Both the position numbers and the translations under genes were made by a program. Source: Sceloporus undulatus (lineage: Eukaryota > Chordata > Lepidosauria > Squamata > Phrynosomatidae). Taken from it: 64,000 bases of DNA. Positions 33,001 through 43,600 of the stretch are shown in pieces. The stretch's first letter is position 1. Every line of letters begins with the position of its first letter. Where the stretch lies: the NCBI RefSeq assembly GCF_019175285.1, contig NC_056528.1, positions 50,491,068 through 50,555,067 of the forward strand, in the 5' to 3' direction. The notes below the pieces were generated by a model. That model was not told the DNA's origin. It did no database searches and was given only the letters and a program-made list of their open reading frames with translations.

Positions 33001-33158
33001 GAGAAAGCAACCCTAAGCATCCAGGAATGCTATGGCATCCTGGGATTTGTAGTTTGGTGGGGCACCAGAGCTTCTTTGACGGAGAAGGCTAAGCGTCCCA
33101 CAAAACTACAAATCCCAGGATTCCATAGCATTCCTGGATGCTTGGGGTTGCTTTCTTG
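33001..33158. mobile_element. Near-perfect palindromic MITE-1 derivative
   Basis: Two arms of about 60 bases (33001-33060 and 33097-33158) mirror each other almost exactly, for example gcatccaggaatgctatggc / tccatagcattcctggatgc and ctgggatttgtagttt / aaactacaaatcccag. The loop holds the usual MITE-1 core (gagaaggctaagcgtcc). Confidence 0.8.
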
Positions 33159-33849
33159 TGATTCTGATCCTTTCAGTTCAGTTTCAGGGAAGGTTTCTTT
33201 AATGCAGTTTGCAACCAGATAGACTTCTCTTGGTGCAACAGTTCCTCTTCTAGCAAATTGTCAAGACCTGATTGAAAGCTACGCAGTGCAACAATATAAT
33301 GACAGCCAATTAGGACATATTTAACAGTATAAACACAATTCATGGCTGTAAAGAAACAGTTCACATGTAACTACAATTGCATTATAGTTACCAAATTCAG
33401 GGTATTCCTATATTTGTGTTCAGAGAAGGCTTCTTGTCAATGGCTCAATGGTCGGAAGGCTAGACATTTCTCTACTCCAGAAAGGAATTGCTTCTGGTCT
33501 CTGAAATTTCCTCGGTATCTTTTTCTTTTCAAGATGTTTTGGTGCCAAAGTGATAAGATGTAGGAGCTGTGTTTGGAAAAGGTTACTTTTTGGACTCCCA
33601 ACACGATCCAGAAAAGGAACCTTTTTCCAAACCCTGGAAGGATGTTATCGGCTTAATCTGGTTATTGCACCCCTTTTGCAATAATAATGCAAGAGAGAAC
33701 AAGTGCATACCCTTCAGCATTTCACAGATGAAAACCGGGACATGTCTAGCCAAATAATATCAGATTGAGGTCAAGAGGGCAAAAGTTATTTTGGGGCAAG
33801 GAAATGCTTGCAAGGAGAGTTTGCTTTTGCCTGAGCCTCCTGGAAAGAG

Positions 33850-34060
33850 CAGGATTCCACATCTTCCTATCCTTTCCTTCCTTCTTGCTCAGTTAATGGA
33901 GTGCAAACTCCTTTTGCATTTTGAATTCATTTTGCAGCTACTGAAGTAAGCTGAGGAAAATGGGAGGAAGAGAGAGAAACTCAGGACATTTTAAAAGCAG
34001 CTGAGAAAGTGGGATGGCAGAGGAGTAATCCAGACTTTCCCTTCCACATTTGGAGGGTGA
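33850..34060 (-). repeat. Unnamed repeat family 'A', minus copy
   Basis: ttttgcagctactgaagtaa, gctgaggaaaatgggaggaa and gagaaagtgggatgg are complements of family A motifs seen at 42.36-42.50 kb. Confidence 0.5.
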
Positions 34061-34069
34061 GCAAATGAC

Positions 34070-35043
34070 CGGATCCAGTGCGGTTATCTTTTGGCATGGC
34101 TCCCCACGGGACATGGTGAAAAAAGTTACTTTTCCAAGCTTGGAGCAGCATTTCCCTTCCGTTCGCCTTGCTGCGTCCCGTGCCTTGTCCTTCCCAGTGG
34201 TCTGCCATTGCATGCAAGGCTTGGGCATGTTTTCCCAAAGCCTCTCCGGCTTTAAAGCCCAGCTTTAAAATGTCCGCCTTCGTGAAGGTTGCGCCGAAGA
34301 GGAAGGAACGGGGCTTGCTCCAAAGGCCCCAAGGAATGTGCTACATTCTTCCATCCCTCAAGGTTGGCCGCTGCACAGAAATCTTCATTTTGCCAAATCT
34401 CCCTCCGACGAAATCCTTGTTTGCTTTCCTTTTTTTGAAACCCACCCACACACGCACCTCACATCACCATTTACCTTGGCTGGAAGAAGGGTTTTTACGC
34501 ACAAAAATGCAGTTGATACACACAAAGTCTCCCTCGTTTTGCATTTCCTTCTGGGTCACACATACGCTCGGCCTTACAGTGGTTACTTCTCTTCAAGTGG
34601 TTAAATGGAGGGTTTCTGTCTTGGGGAGGAACAGCCAGCTCCGCTCTTTCTTAACTCCTAACATAACTCCCTTACATTAAAGTACTTCAGCTAGTAAGGA
34701 AAAATGGTTAAAGCAGTCAAGTTAAAGCAGGTAACTTTCTAAAAACTTACTTTTTGAGATTGCATGCCATGGGCAGGTTTTGTGTTGTTTTGATGCTCCT
34801 GTAAAGTGCCATGCAAAACGGCACTATATAAATACATATTAATAATATTAATAATAATATTAATAATAATACCCTCCTCCCTGCCTCAGCTCAATTCTTA
34901 AAATTATGTACTTTCCTTGACTTAACCTGCCTTCCTTAATGTACCATCCATAATATAATATTCTGAACTAAACGTAACTTGACTCTATCCTGCAAAACAG
35001 GATAAATGGTCTCAAACAGGATTATTTCTGCAGTGCATTTTGG
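34070..35043. other. No gene recognised
   Basis: Unique-looking sequence. A LINE/SINE-like 3' end with (TAA)n lies at about 34.80-34.87 kb (actatataaatacatattaa). No exon found. Confidence 0.35.
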
Positions 35044-35053
35044 NNNNNNNNNN
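35044..35053. other. Assembly gap (10 N)
   Basis: Ten unknown bases immediately before an ATCT array. Probably a collapsed or unresolved microsatellite, so local length is unreliable. Confidence 0.99.

Positions 35054-35104
<51 letters not shown>
35054..35104. repeat. (ATCT)n microsatellite at the gap
   Basis: Twelve to thirteen uninterrupted ATCT units directly after the gap. Confidence 0.96.
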
Positions 35105-35109
35105 ATTTC

Positions 35110-36000
35110 AAGGCCTTTGCCCTTTGGAAGGCATATCTTTGTAGCTCTTATCTGACTTCTTGTTTCTCCCAAACCCATTGACCCATAAGAAATCCAGAGG
35201 ATAACCTTTCGGGCACAAATAGTTTTTGGGAAGCCAAGGGAAGAAAGAGATCAGGATGGGTTAAAAACCTAACGTTGGCTGGGTTTCCCAGTAACTCCAT
35301 CCCTTTACTGGAGTTCCCAGTAGGAAAGAAAAAAATAGTGGTCTTGTTGGTGGAGGAGAAGAACATGAAGAAAGAATAAAGGGAGACATTTGAAAATAAA
35401 CAATCCATCTCCCATTTCTTGGAAGGGAGAAGGAAGACTGTCTCTTAAAGCCATGTCTTTCCAAAATGATTTAGAGCTTTGGAACTCTGCATGTTTCCAG
35501 AAACATGGAGAAAAAGAATTAGCAGAAACGGCCAAACGGAGAGGAATTAGTCTAAAGTAGCTGAGATAAATATTTACAGCTCCTCTCCTTCAGTTTAAGC
35601 TTCGGTTTGTGCCTCTGGATGAGAGCGCTCCTGCCATCCTCCTTTGGCAGCCAAGTTCCTTTTATAAGTGTTTTAGGGCTCAAAGAGAAGCCGAAGGAGG
35701 GCTTGAAATAAAGCAAGTGCCTCTGCTTTTCTCACGGTTGCCAACTGGCCAGAAAGGACCAAGAGAAAGGAGCGCTTCTCCTCAGCAAGTCTTGGGAAGT
35801 GAGTTCTCAGGTTGGTGGTGATCAGATTTGCTAAAAGACAATTCTCGGCAATATTAAGGATAATACCAAAATGGAGGACCCATTGGTGTTGATGCTCTTG
35901 TCCCCTTGCGCATTGAGGAAGGATGCAACCTCAGGGGGTCAAGAGGTACATTGTAGGCATTGATGCATCATTGTGCACCATCCAAACATGTGCAGCTGCA
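35110..36000. other. No gene recognised
   Basis: Unique-looking DNA; no conserved protein motif or repeat identified. Confidence 0.35.
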
Positions 36001-36182
36001 GGGCTGCAATCCTTGGGTTAACTCCAACTGGAGTAAACCCATTGGATCCATTGTTGAATGTTGAGTTGACACATTTAAGCAAATCCAATGGGTTCAGTGG
36101 CTAGTTGGGACTGAGGCCCATGTAAGACCATTACACTTCTGGAACTCCACTTATAGACTATAATTAAATATCTTAAAGGCAT

Positions 36183-36605
36183 GAGATCTCACCTGATCCT
36201 GGATGCTAAGGTGGGTTAGCCCTGGATAGAACTTGGGTGGGAGGCCAGGTGCTGGAGACTGTATTTCAGAGAAAGGCGAATGGCAAACCACCCCTGAATA
36301 TTCCTGGTCTACGAAAACCTTATCAAATGCATGAGGCTGTCATACTTCAAGAGGCAACTTGAAGGGAATTGTGAGCTTAGATATCCCAAAGGTGGAAGAT
36401 CCTGTTTGATCAAGCAAAACAAGGTCAGCCCTGGTTAGTATTTGGATGAGAGACCATCAGTGAATACCAGGTGTGGCAGGTTATATTTGAGAGGAAGGAA
36501 ATGGCAAGTGAGGATTCCTTGCCTAAGAAAATGCTGTGAAAAAACCCATGGAGTCGCCATAAATTGCCATAAGAGAACTTGAAGATGCATACACATCATA
36601 CACAA
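36183..36605 (+). mobile_element. Two tandem 5S-Sauria-type SINEs
   Basis: Copies at about 36183-36368 (cacctgatcctggatgctaa, ggttagccctgg) and 36386-36605 (aaggtcagccctggttagta, tttggatgagagaccatcag). Both keep the order 5S-like head, then body, then a Bov-B-like tail (gagtcgccataaattgccat in the second). Confidence 0.8.
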
Positions 36606-36609
36606 AGTT

Positions 36610-37760
36610 ACACATTAGTCAGATTCTGGCCGTTGTAATGACCTATTTCAGTTGCTGTTGGATTTTTTTCTTTCTTTAATGAGAAACATTTATTTTCTTG
36701 CCTTCAAATCCTGCCATGACTTCTTGGGAACTCTTTAAACAGAGACCTCAGTGATGGATGCAACCTCCTCCTCCTTGCAAACTCTGTGATCATTTTGCAA
36801 AGATGCCTCAAACTACCCAGGAATGTGCTAACCAACCCAGGTTTTCGGGAAGCCCTCATTTGACATCTGTTTTGTCCCCATAATGTCCGAAAGGGAACAC
36901 TTGTGCCGTCCTGAGCCGGCCAGGTGTGCTGGAGGCGTGGGTTTGTGTTTTGTGTATACAGTGTATGTGCTTGGGCTCTTTCCTTTTCAAGTGCTTGGTC
37001 TGGACAATAACAGAGGAGCGGGTGCCAAAGCCAGGGTGAAGAAGGAACCCTGCCCCCATTTTCTCGGGGCCGAGGGCTGATAGCGTCAGGCCATACATGG
37101 GTTTGGAATGAGGCCGTTTGGCTCTGGGTTTTCTCCCATGCCAAGAAACACAAAGCCCCGATTGGCAGCTTTAGGATGAGTAACGCACAAACACGGCGCA
37201 GGGTGTTGCAAGCCTTTGGAGGGCTTGGGAAGTCTGTTTGAGTAAACGTGGATCTGTCTCTGTGGCAACGGAGAAGGAAGGGGCACCGGCTCTCCATGTG
37301 AGAAGCTCCAGGGATGAGGAACAAGGGGAACTTTTCCCTACCGAACAGTTCCTTCTTGTCCCTGGGTCTGATGGGGATGGGAGCCATGAAGCGTGGAGAT
37401 GCTTGGATGGATCGATGGATTGATGGATGGGCCTTGGAGTCCCCCTGGGTTCCCTTGACCTAAGCAGAGAGACAGGACGTTTCCGAGAAAGAGAGAGATA
37501 AACGCTTCCCAGATGGACAGCCATGCTTTCAGAGAACATTGCAGACCCTGGCAATGATTTATGGTATTTTCTTAAACCAGGGCACGTCCTCCTCTTTGGT
37601 GCCAGTAGTGAGGCAAACAGGATGCTTTTGCACATATGACCCAAATAGGGGAAGAGGAGAAGGGAGCCTAGCCCTCTCTGGTTGCAAGCGCCGGGCATCA
37701 TTCAGAGAGTGAATATCCAAAGCCTGTGCTGAGAAACACAAGTGCACCAAGGGCCCTTTG
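36610..37760. other. No gene recognised
   Basis: Contains the longest intergenic minus-strand open frame (227 codons, 36704-37387), which has no recognisable domain. Base composition, not coding, seems the better explanation. Confidence 0.4.
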
Positions 37761-37765
37761 CTTAT

Positions 37766-37862
37766 TGACCACCTCCTGTACACATCTGAAGCTGAGCAAG
37801 GTCAGGGATGGAGAGTAGTTGGATGGGAGACCGCCAAGAGGGAAGACCAGGGATCTGCAGGT
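37766..37862 (+). mobile_element. 5S-Sauria-type SINE head
   Basis: acatctgaagctgagcaagg and agttggatgggagaccgcca closely match 5S rRNA. Truncated after the head. Confidence 0.75.
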
Positions 37863-38334
37863 AAGGCTAGTAAGGGATCCTGCATGAAACTCTGCACAGA
37901 CACTTGCTGCCAATAGTAGCCTACAAGGTGACAATACTAACCCTACATAGAACAGTAATCTAACTCAGTATAAGTTTGCTTCTTCCTGTCTTCAATCTTG
38001 TCTGATTTTGGAAGCTAATTTATTTATTTACTGTGATCTATTCATGCATGATTCGCAGGAGTTTAGGCTTTTTGTGCAGCCCCCCAAAAAACTCTTCAAC
38101 TCCCTGGAAAAAGGCTTCCCAGTTTTTACCACTGTATCTGCAGAAATCCACACAAACGCACATTATCACACATGTGCTTTGCATGGATTTGCATGGCTGC
38201 ACATTTTTGGCAGAGGGAGAGCAAGCAGATACATATAGATGCAGGTTTGCACAGTAAAGTGAAGATCGTTGATGCAAATGTGCAAAAATGTGCACCAATC
38301 TGTATGATACACTTACGTGTTTATCTAGCCCCGA

Positions 38335-38446
38335 ATCTGGAGTGTGTGACTTGCCCTAAGGCATCCATTGGGTTTACATGGCTGAGTCCTTTTCTCCCAG
38401 TGTCCTGGTCCAAACCCTCAAGCCACCATGCCATGCTGGTTTCTGA
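38335..38446 (-). mobile_element. Sauria SINE fragment
   Basis: gtgtgacttgccctaaggca and gtccaaaccctcaagccacc are the inverted body and head. The tail is missing. Confidence 0.65.
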
Positions 38447-38449
38447 CGC

Positions 38450-39095
38450 AGTTAGATCATTGGAAACAGGAGGAGGGGGAAATGGAAGAAAAGGGCATGG
38501 AGGAAGTCAGCATTTCCCTCTCAGTCCATGGGAGAATGACATCAGAACGGTTGACTCCCCCTATAAAGAAACCAGTGGTCAAAACGTGGCTCGGGGGGGG
38601 GGGGTTTAAAATGAGCTCCGCACCCAACTTGTTATTATAGGGAGGCAACCCAAAAAAAGGTCCCATGATTTTATTGAACACATATGTAGAGAAATGTCTT
38701 TCCATGATCTTGCATGAGCAACCATGCGGATGCATATTGAAAATGTGGGTGTTTTCCTCTGAGCGTAACCCGCCTTGTAGACTTTGCTTTTATGAATGCC
38801 TGCTGCACTTTATGATTCCCCACTTCAACGCTCGTCTTTCCCAGTGCAAATTGTTTCCCATGGGCTTGGACAGTGGTTGATTTCTCATCCTTTGGCACAT
38901 AGGAGGGACGGGGACAAATCCCAGTCAGTGGAGAGCAATGGAAAGCCAGTGTTGAATTGCAAGGAGAGAGGATGGCACTTGGATGGGAAACACCCAGAAG
39001 GCCCTGGTGATCAGGTTTGGTCCTCAGGTTTGGAAGAGGTTCATGAAGCAAGCCTGATTTATAGGCACAGGTCTCTGCAGATATACCCTTGTCGC
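38450..39095. other. No gene recognised
   Basis: Includes a G run (38591-38604) and otherwise unremarkable sequence. Confidence 0.35.
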
Positions 39096-39097
39096 TC

Positions 39098-39141
39098 CAT
39101 ATTCACTAGGGTTAAAGGCACAACACCCCTGTGAATATGGA
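39098..39141. repeat. Short palindrome (ccatattcac / gtgaatatgg)
   Basis: Ten-base perfect arms with a further broken match, directly left of a family 'P' repeat. Probably the end of a small DNA element. Confidence 0.55.
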
Positions 39142-39285
39142 AAAACTGACCATAGAGTTGCGCCAGAGGAGTTACAAATGTCTAGAGAAGTGTTCTCTCT
39201 GGGAATCTCTAGGTCTTTCAGTGCAACTTTTAGTTAAAGTTGACCATAGAGTTGCACTGGAGGACCTAGAGATTCCTAGGGAGAA
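39142..39285. repeat. Palindromic repeat family 'P'
   Basis: tctctaggtctttcagtgca / agagttgcactggaggacct, plus gaccatagagttgcgccaga. Same family as 18.65 and 61.9 kb. Confidence 0.65.
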
Positions 39286-39339
39286 CATACAGTATTCATC
39301 AAATCCGCGAATAATCAAATCCAGAAATGGGTTTCATTC

Positions 39340-39440
39340 AGGGAGATATGGTCCTTCAAAGAGTCTGAACACAAGCCATATAGGGCTTTATAGGTCAAAA
39401 ACAACAGTTTGAACGGTGCTGGGAAATGGACCCTTTGGGC
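39340..39440. repeat. LINE-like fragment
   Basis: ccatatagggctttataggt followed by caaaaacaacagtttgaac is a motif common in decayed sauropsid L2/CR1-type LINEs. Confidence 0.4.
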
Positions 39441-39839
39441 AATATTACTACAGCATATTTGTGCTTTCAAAGGACCTCTTATGATGTTTTTCCAATTTGG
39501 GGAGGGGGAATGTTTGCACACACAAACAAAATGGCACAACCAACATTTTTGCATCATTTCTGTATAGAACCATGTTTGACGCGTGGATTTGCTTCAGGTT
39601 TGAACTTTAAAGGAGACATCCAAGATGTTGAGTTAAGACCAGCACTTTGGATATTTCCCCTAACGTTTATAGCTATCCAAGGTGTTCATTGCATAAGACA
39701 ATACTCTAAGATTCATAAGTCGACAGGTAACTTGAAGCCTCATCCACAAACACACATCTACACAGAAGGGGCAGGTAAGTTCAGGACTTTGGATAGTTCT
39801 TCTAAAGTTTAGCACTATCCAAGGATGCATTCCTACTTA

Positions 39840-40205
39840 CAAATAAACCACTTTGCGATCCAAATCGATGGAGCGGTTTGGCAGCGGAAAACATGGTTTA
39901 CGCTACGTTCGCCCTGATTGCATTTTCTTGCTGCAAAATAAAATAAAATAACCCATTTGTGGTTCACATTGACAAATGAATCGATTCAAAGTGGACCCGC
40001 TCCAGCCGGCCAAAGGGCAAATTTAAACTGATTCCGATCCGCATCTGGTTCACACTTGTGCAGAATCGATTTATCCAAAAAGATGCGGGAAAATATCAGC
40101 ATCAAAAAAGACGCACATTAAATTGGTCTAGCTTCAGCGATTTGGCTCAAGTGCAAACCAGGGTCATTTAAACCGGTTCAAACCAATCCGGTTTAAAAGA
40201 TAGTG
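39840..40205. mobile_element. Candidate non-autonomous DNA element (gttcacac family)
   Basis: Contains repeated tggttcacattgac / tggttcacacttgtg and aatcgattcaaag / aatcgatttatcc, ending aaaccggttcaaacc and agtgggaacgaggc. Ends not defined with confidence. Confidence 0.45.
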
Positions 40206-40212
40206 GGAACGA

Positions 40213-40302
40213 GGCAGAAGATGTTCCTTGCCTAAGAAAACACCCTGAAATTCATGGGGTCACCATAAGTCCGTAGGTGATTTGAAAGGACAAACACACA
40301 CA
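40213..40302 (+). mobile_element. 5S-Sauria-type SINE tail
   Basis: ttccttgcctaagaaaacac and gggtcaccataagtccgtag match the tails of the SINEs at 36.3-36.6 kb. Confidence 0.65.
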
Positions 40303-40545
40303 CAAAGGGTTCAGATAGGTTTGGCACCTTGGATGGTTCTTCTAAAGTTTGGTCCAAAGCCCAGAGTGGGTTCACCTTCCCATTGACATGGGAATCTCCA
40401 TCAGCCACTGAATAGGACTTCTTACCAGCAGTCTTAGTCTTAGTCTTAGCCCTGTGCCACATCCATACCATGCTAAGGTAACTTTGGCTCTGAGCAATGC
40501 GGAGGTGGATGTGTTGGTGACATAGCTATCCCTTTTCTCATACAG

Positions 40546-40628
40546 AAAATGAAGCCCATCATCCAAAGGAGACGCTCCACTTCTGCCGCCATCAGCAGAG
40601 CCCTCAGCAAGTCCAAATATCATTCCAG
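40546..40628 (+). CDS. ARHGAP20: ARHGAP20 exon a (start codon 40549)
   Basis: Acceptor ttctcatacag, donor gtaagt. Reads KMKPIIQRRRSTSAA, resembling the KKMKTLAERRRSA region of human ARHGAP20 as I recall it. An upstream acceptor means a 5' exon exists. The ATG at 40549 is the only start I can support. Confidence 0.8.
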
Positions 40629-43600
40629 GTAAGTGGGTTTCGGTCATAACCCTTCCTGCTTGCAGGGCAAGGGATGCATGGGTCAGAATAGCAAACGGGA
40701 TTTATTTTTGGGTGGTGGGAACTTGAATTACTATCTTCCCTCCAAGTCTGGAGCTGAGAGGATGCCAGTGTTGAGTTTGGGGCCTGGCAAGGAGAGTGTG
40801 GCAGTTACATTTCAAAAGCAACGTAATGCAGGGGAAGGAAATCAGTTTGGGAACACAATGATTGAGCCCTGCGCTATTCTTTTTATCACATTTTGAAAGT
40901 CTTATCTTGCCATTTCTGGGTTGTTATGCTGTAATCTTTAATATGGATTCAGATTTTGACATTGAATAGGAAGCAATGTCCCCAATTAAACACACACACA
41001 AACACTGATGGCAAATATTGGACCTCGTGTACGAGGCCAATTGCTTTTTATGGACGCAGAAGGATTGGAAATCATTTTTGTGTTGGCTTTTGAACCTCCA
41101 GGGAAGTGGGATTATGGGTCCTTATCAGAGAATGGGAGATGGGGAGAGTTTGTAGGATGCGCTGGAGAGGAAATTCAGTCGGAGGAGAGAAAGGAGGAAG
41201 TGTCAGGGGTTTCTCCTTCCTGTCCTGGAGACAACTTCTGGGTCCCAGGGAAGGAGGAAGAGGCCTTTCCTCTGTGGCAAAATGCCTTTCTCCTCAATCT
41301 GGGTCAGAGCGTCCGCCTGCTCCACCTTCCCCTATGGAGGCCTGCCAGAACCATGAATCATTTCCATGGCCTCTCTCACTGTCTTTAGTTGCAAAGTTCA
41401 TCTGGTCCTACCTTTGCAATCTCCGCAGAAACAGCCCAGTTGTGGACAGTGGAAGCCCCCATATAAATGCGTGTGCCTTAACAAGAAAAAGAATCCACTC
41501 TGGGTTTTAGTCCAAACTTGAAAGAACTATCCAATGTGCTTGATCCCATCTGGGGGGGGGGATAGCTGTGGCACGCGATTCAGAGTGTATCTAACACCAA
41601 ACAGTTGCAGCATTCATTCATCCCTTCCATTGTTCCATCATTCGTTCCTTTGTTCAGTGTAATCCCTGTTTTTTCTCTCTGCATTCATGCCACTTTGAAT
41701 GCAAACGTTCCCATCCCAAGGGATCCTGGGATTTGTAGTTTGGTGCTTGGGTTTCCCTAGGCTCTGCTTCAGGGGAAAGCATGCAATGCCTCTCTAGTGG
41801 GGAAGTCAAAGTCCCTCACCAAAACTCCAAATCCCAGGAGTTGATAAGGTGGAGCCGTGGCCTTTCAAGTGAAGTCAAACTGTTCTAACTGTGTACTGGA
41901 GGCTCATTCCAAACCTTAAGGCCTCACAAGCAACGTAAATTTATAGTAGGGTTGCACCCTTAACATACCTCTTTGCTGATTATGTTTGCACCACTTGGTT
42001 TTTCTCATACCACACCATTATAACACTTTGATACCACTTTAATTCTACAGAGTTAATGTTCAGTGCAGTTTGGGGAGGCATTAAATGCCCCTCCCTAAGC
42101 CCTAGGATTTCATAGGATGAAGCCAGGGAAGATGCCATCAAAGTGTTATAACCGCATCATGTGAAATTCAAAGATACAGCCATGTTAGTACGTAGAATCA
42201 TCTGCCCAAGTGATCTGAGGAAGTAGGCTTAAGTCAAGGAAAGCTCATGCTTCTGACTTCTTTCTTTCAGTTAGTCTCAAAGGGGCTACAAGATCTCTTT
42301 GCATAGTGTATCATGTGAAAGCAGCCCTAGATTTTTCTGCCTTGGAATACCTTTCCAATGTCCCAGTTTGGCCAGGACAGTCCCCATTAACCCTCTGCCA
42401 TCCCACTTTCCTGGCTGCTTTTCTCTCTTCTCCTCATCCCACTTTTTCCTTTGGGTCACAGCTTACTTCAGTTGCTGCAAACTGATTTCAAAGTGCAAAC
42501 CTAGTTTGCACTCAGCATGAGAAGAAAAGAAGAAAGGAGAGGATACACAGTCTTGACCATCCCAGGAAACTCCGGCAAAAGCAACCTGTTGCAGCCTCTC
42601 CAAATTTGTGTGTTCTTCCACATTAACAATTTTTTGCCACTTGGCCACACTCTGAAACATGTGTCCCAGCTTGAAATGTTAGCACTGTGGTATCTTGGCT
42701 GGCATCTCATCGGTCTTTTGGATTTTGCATTAGAGCGTTACGTCCAACAACTTTGGCTCTTTCCTTTCCATCCCACTGTGAGATGATGCATAAAAGAAAG
42801 CCACACTCATTCGTTCTCCAGTTCCAAAAAAACGTCCTCGTAAATAATATTTCTTGGCAGTTTGTTTAATTGAACTAAATATTTTGTGTGTTTCTTTAGA
42901 AAAATAATAATCCCAAGATAAAACTTAAATGATTTACACTTAGAACCAAACAAGTTTTTTTTACAAGAGCACCGTTTTTCATTTATCGCCGTGTTTAATG
43001 GCTTTGCTTTTGGGGAAATGGTTTGAGCGGGTGCCAGGGATGTTAAATGGATGGAGAGATATTCTTGGTGTTTAAAAAAGTCCCCCCCCCCAAATCTCTT
43101 TCCTTAGATTTACACTCTTTTTTCCCAAACAAGAGGAACAAATTCTTGGCTTTATTTGGATGCAGGGGGAAATTTGTTCGTTGGAAGGCAAGGAGGATCT
43201 TGAACATTTCTTATGTCAGAACAGCCCTTTGGGTTTGTTGTGGCATTGCTTGCATTTCATTGTGGTGGTTTTTGCTTCCTCTTCTGTCAACTGAAGATCA
43301 AGAGCAAAACAGCATTAGAGAAGTCTGGGCTCCATCCGCACTGCAGAATGATCCAGTTTGACACCACTTTAACCGCCATGGCTCCATGCTAGGGAATCCT
43401 GGGATCTGTAGTTTGTTGTGGCACCAGAGCTCTCTGACAAGGAAGGCTAAATGTCTCTCAAAAACTACCATTCCAAAAATTGCATAACACTGAACTATGG
43501 CTGTTGAAGCAGTGTCAAACTGGATTAATTCTGCAGTACAGATCGGACCAGTGGTTCCCAAACGTTGGCCTTCCAGATGTTTTGGACTTCATCTCCCAGC

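Noticed and set aside
36704-37387. 227-codon minus-strand open frame
   Set aside because: No recognisable domain, no supporting splice or UTR signal, and it overlaps other open frames. Most likely chance in stop-poor sequence.
37766-37862. 5S rRNA-like sequence
   Set aside because: Close to 5S rRNA but truncated, and related copies carry SINE bodies. Not a functional 5S gene.
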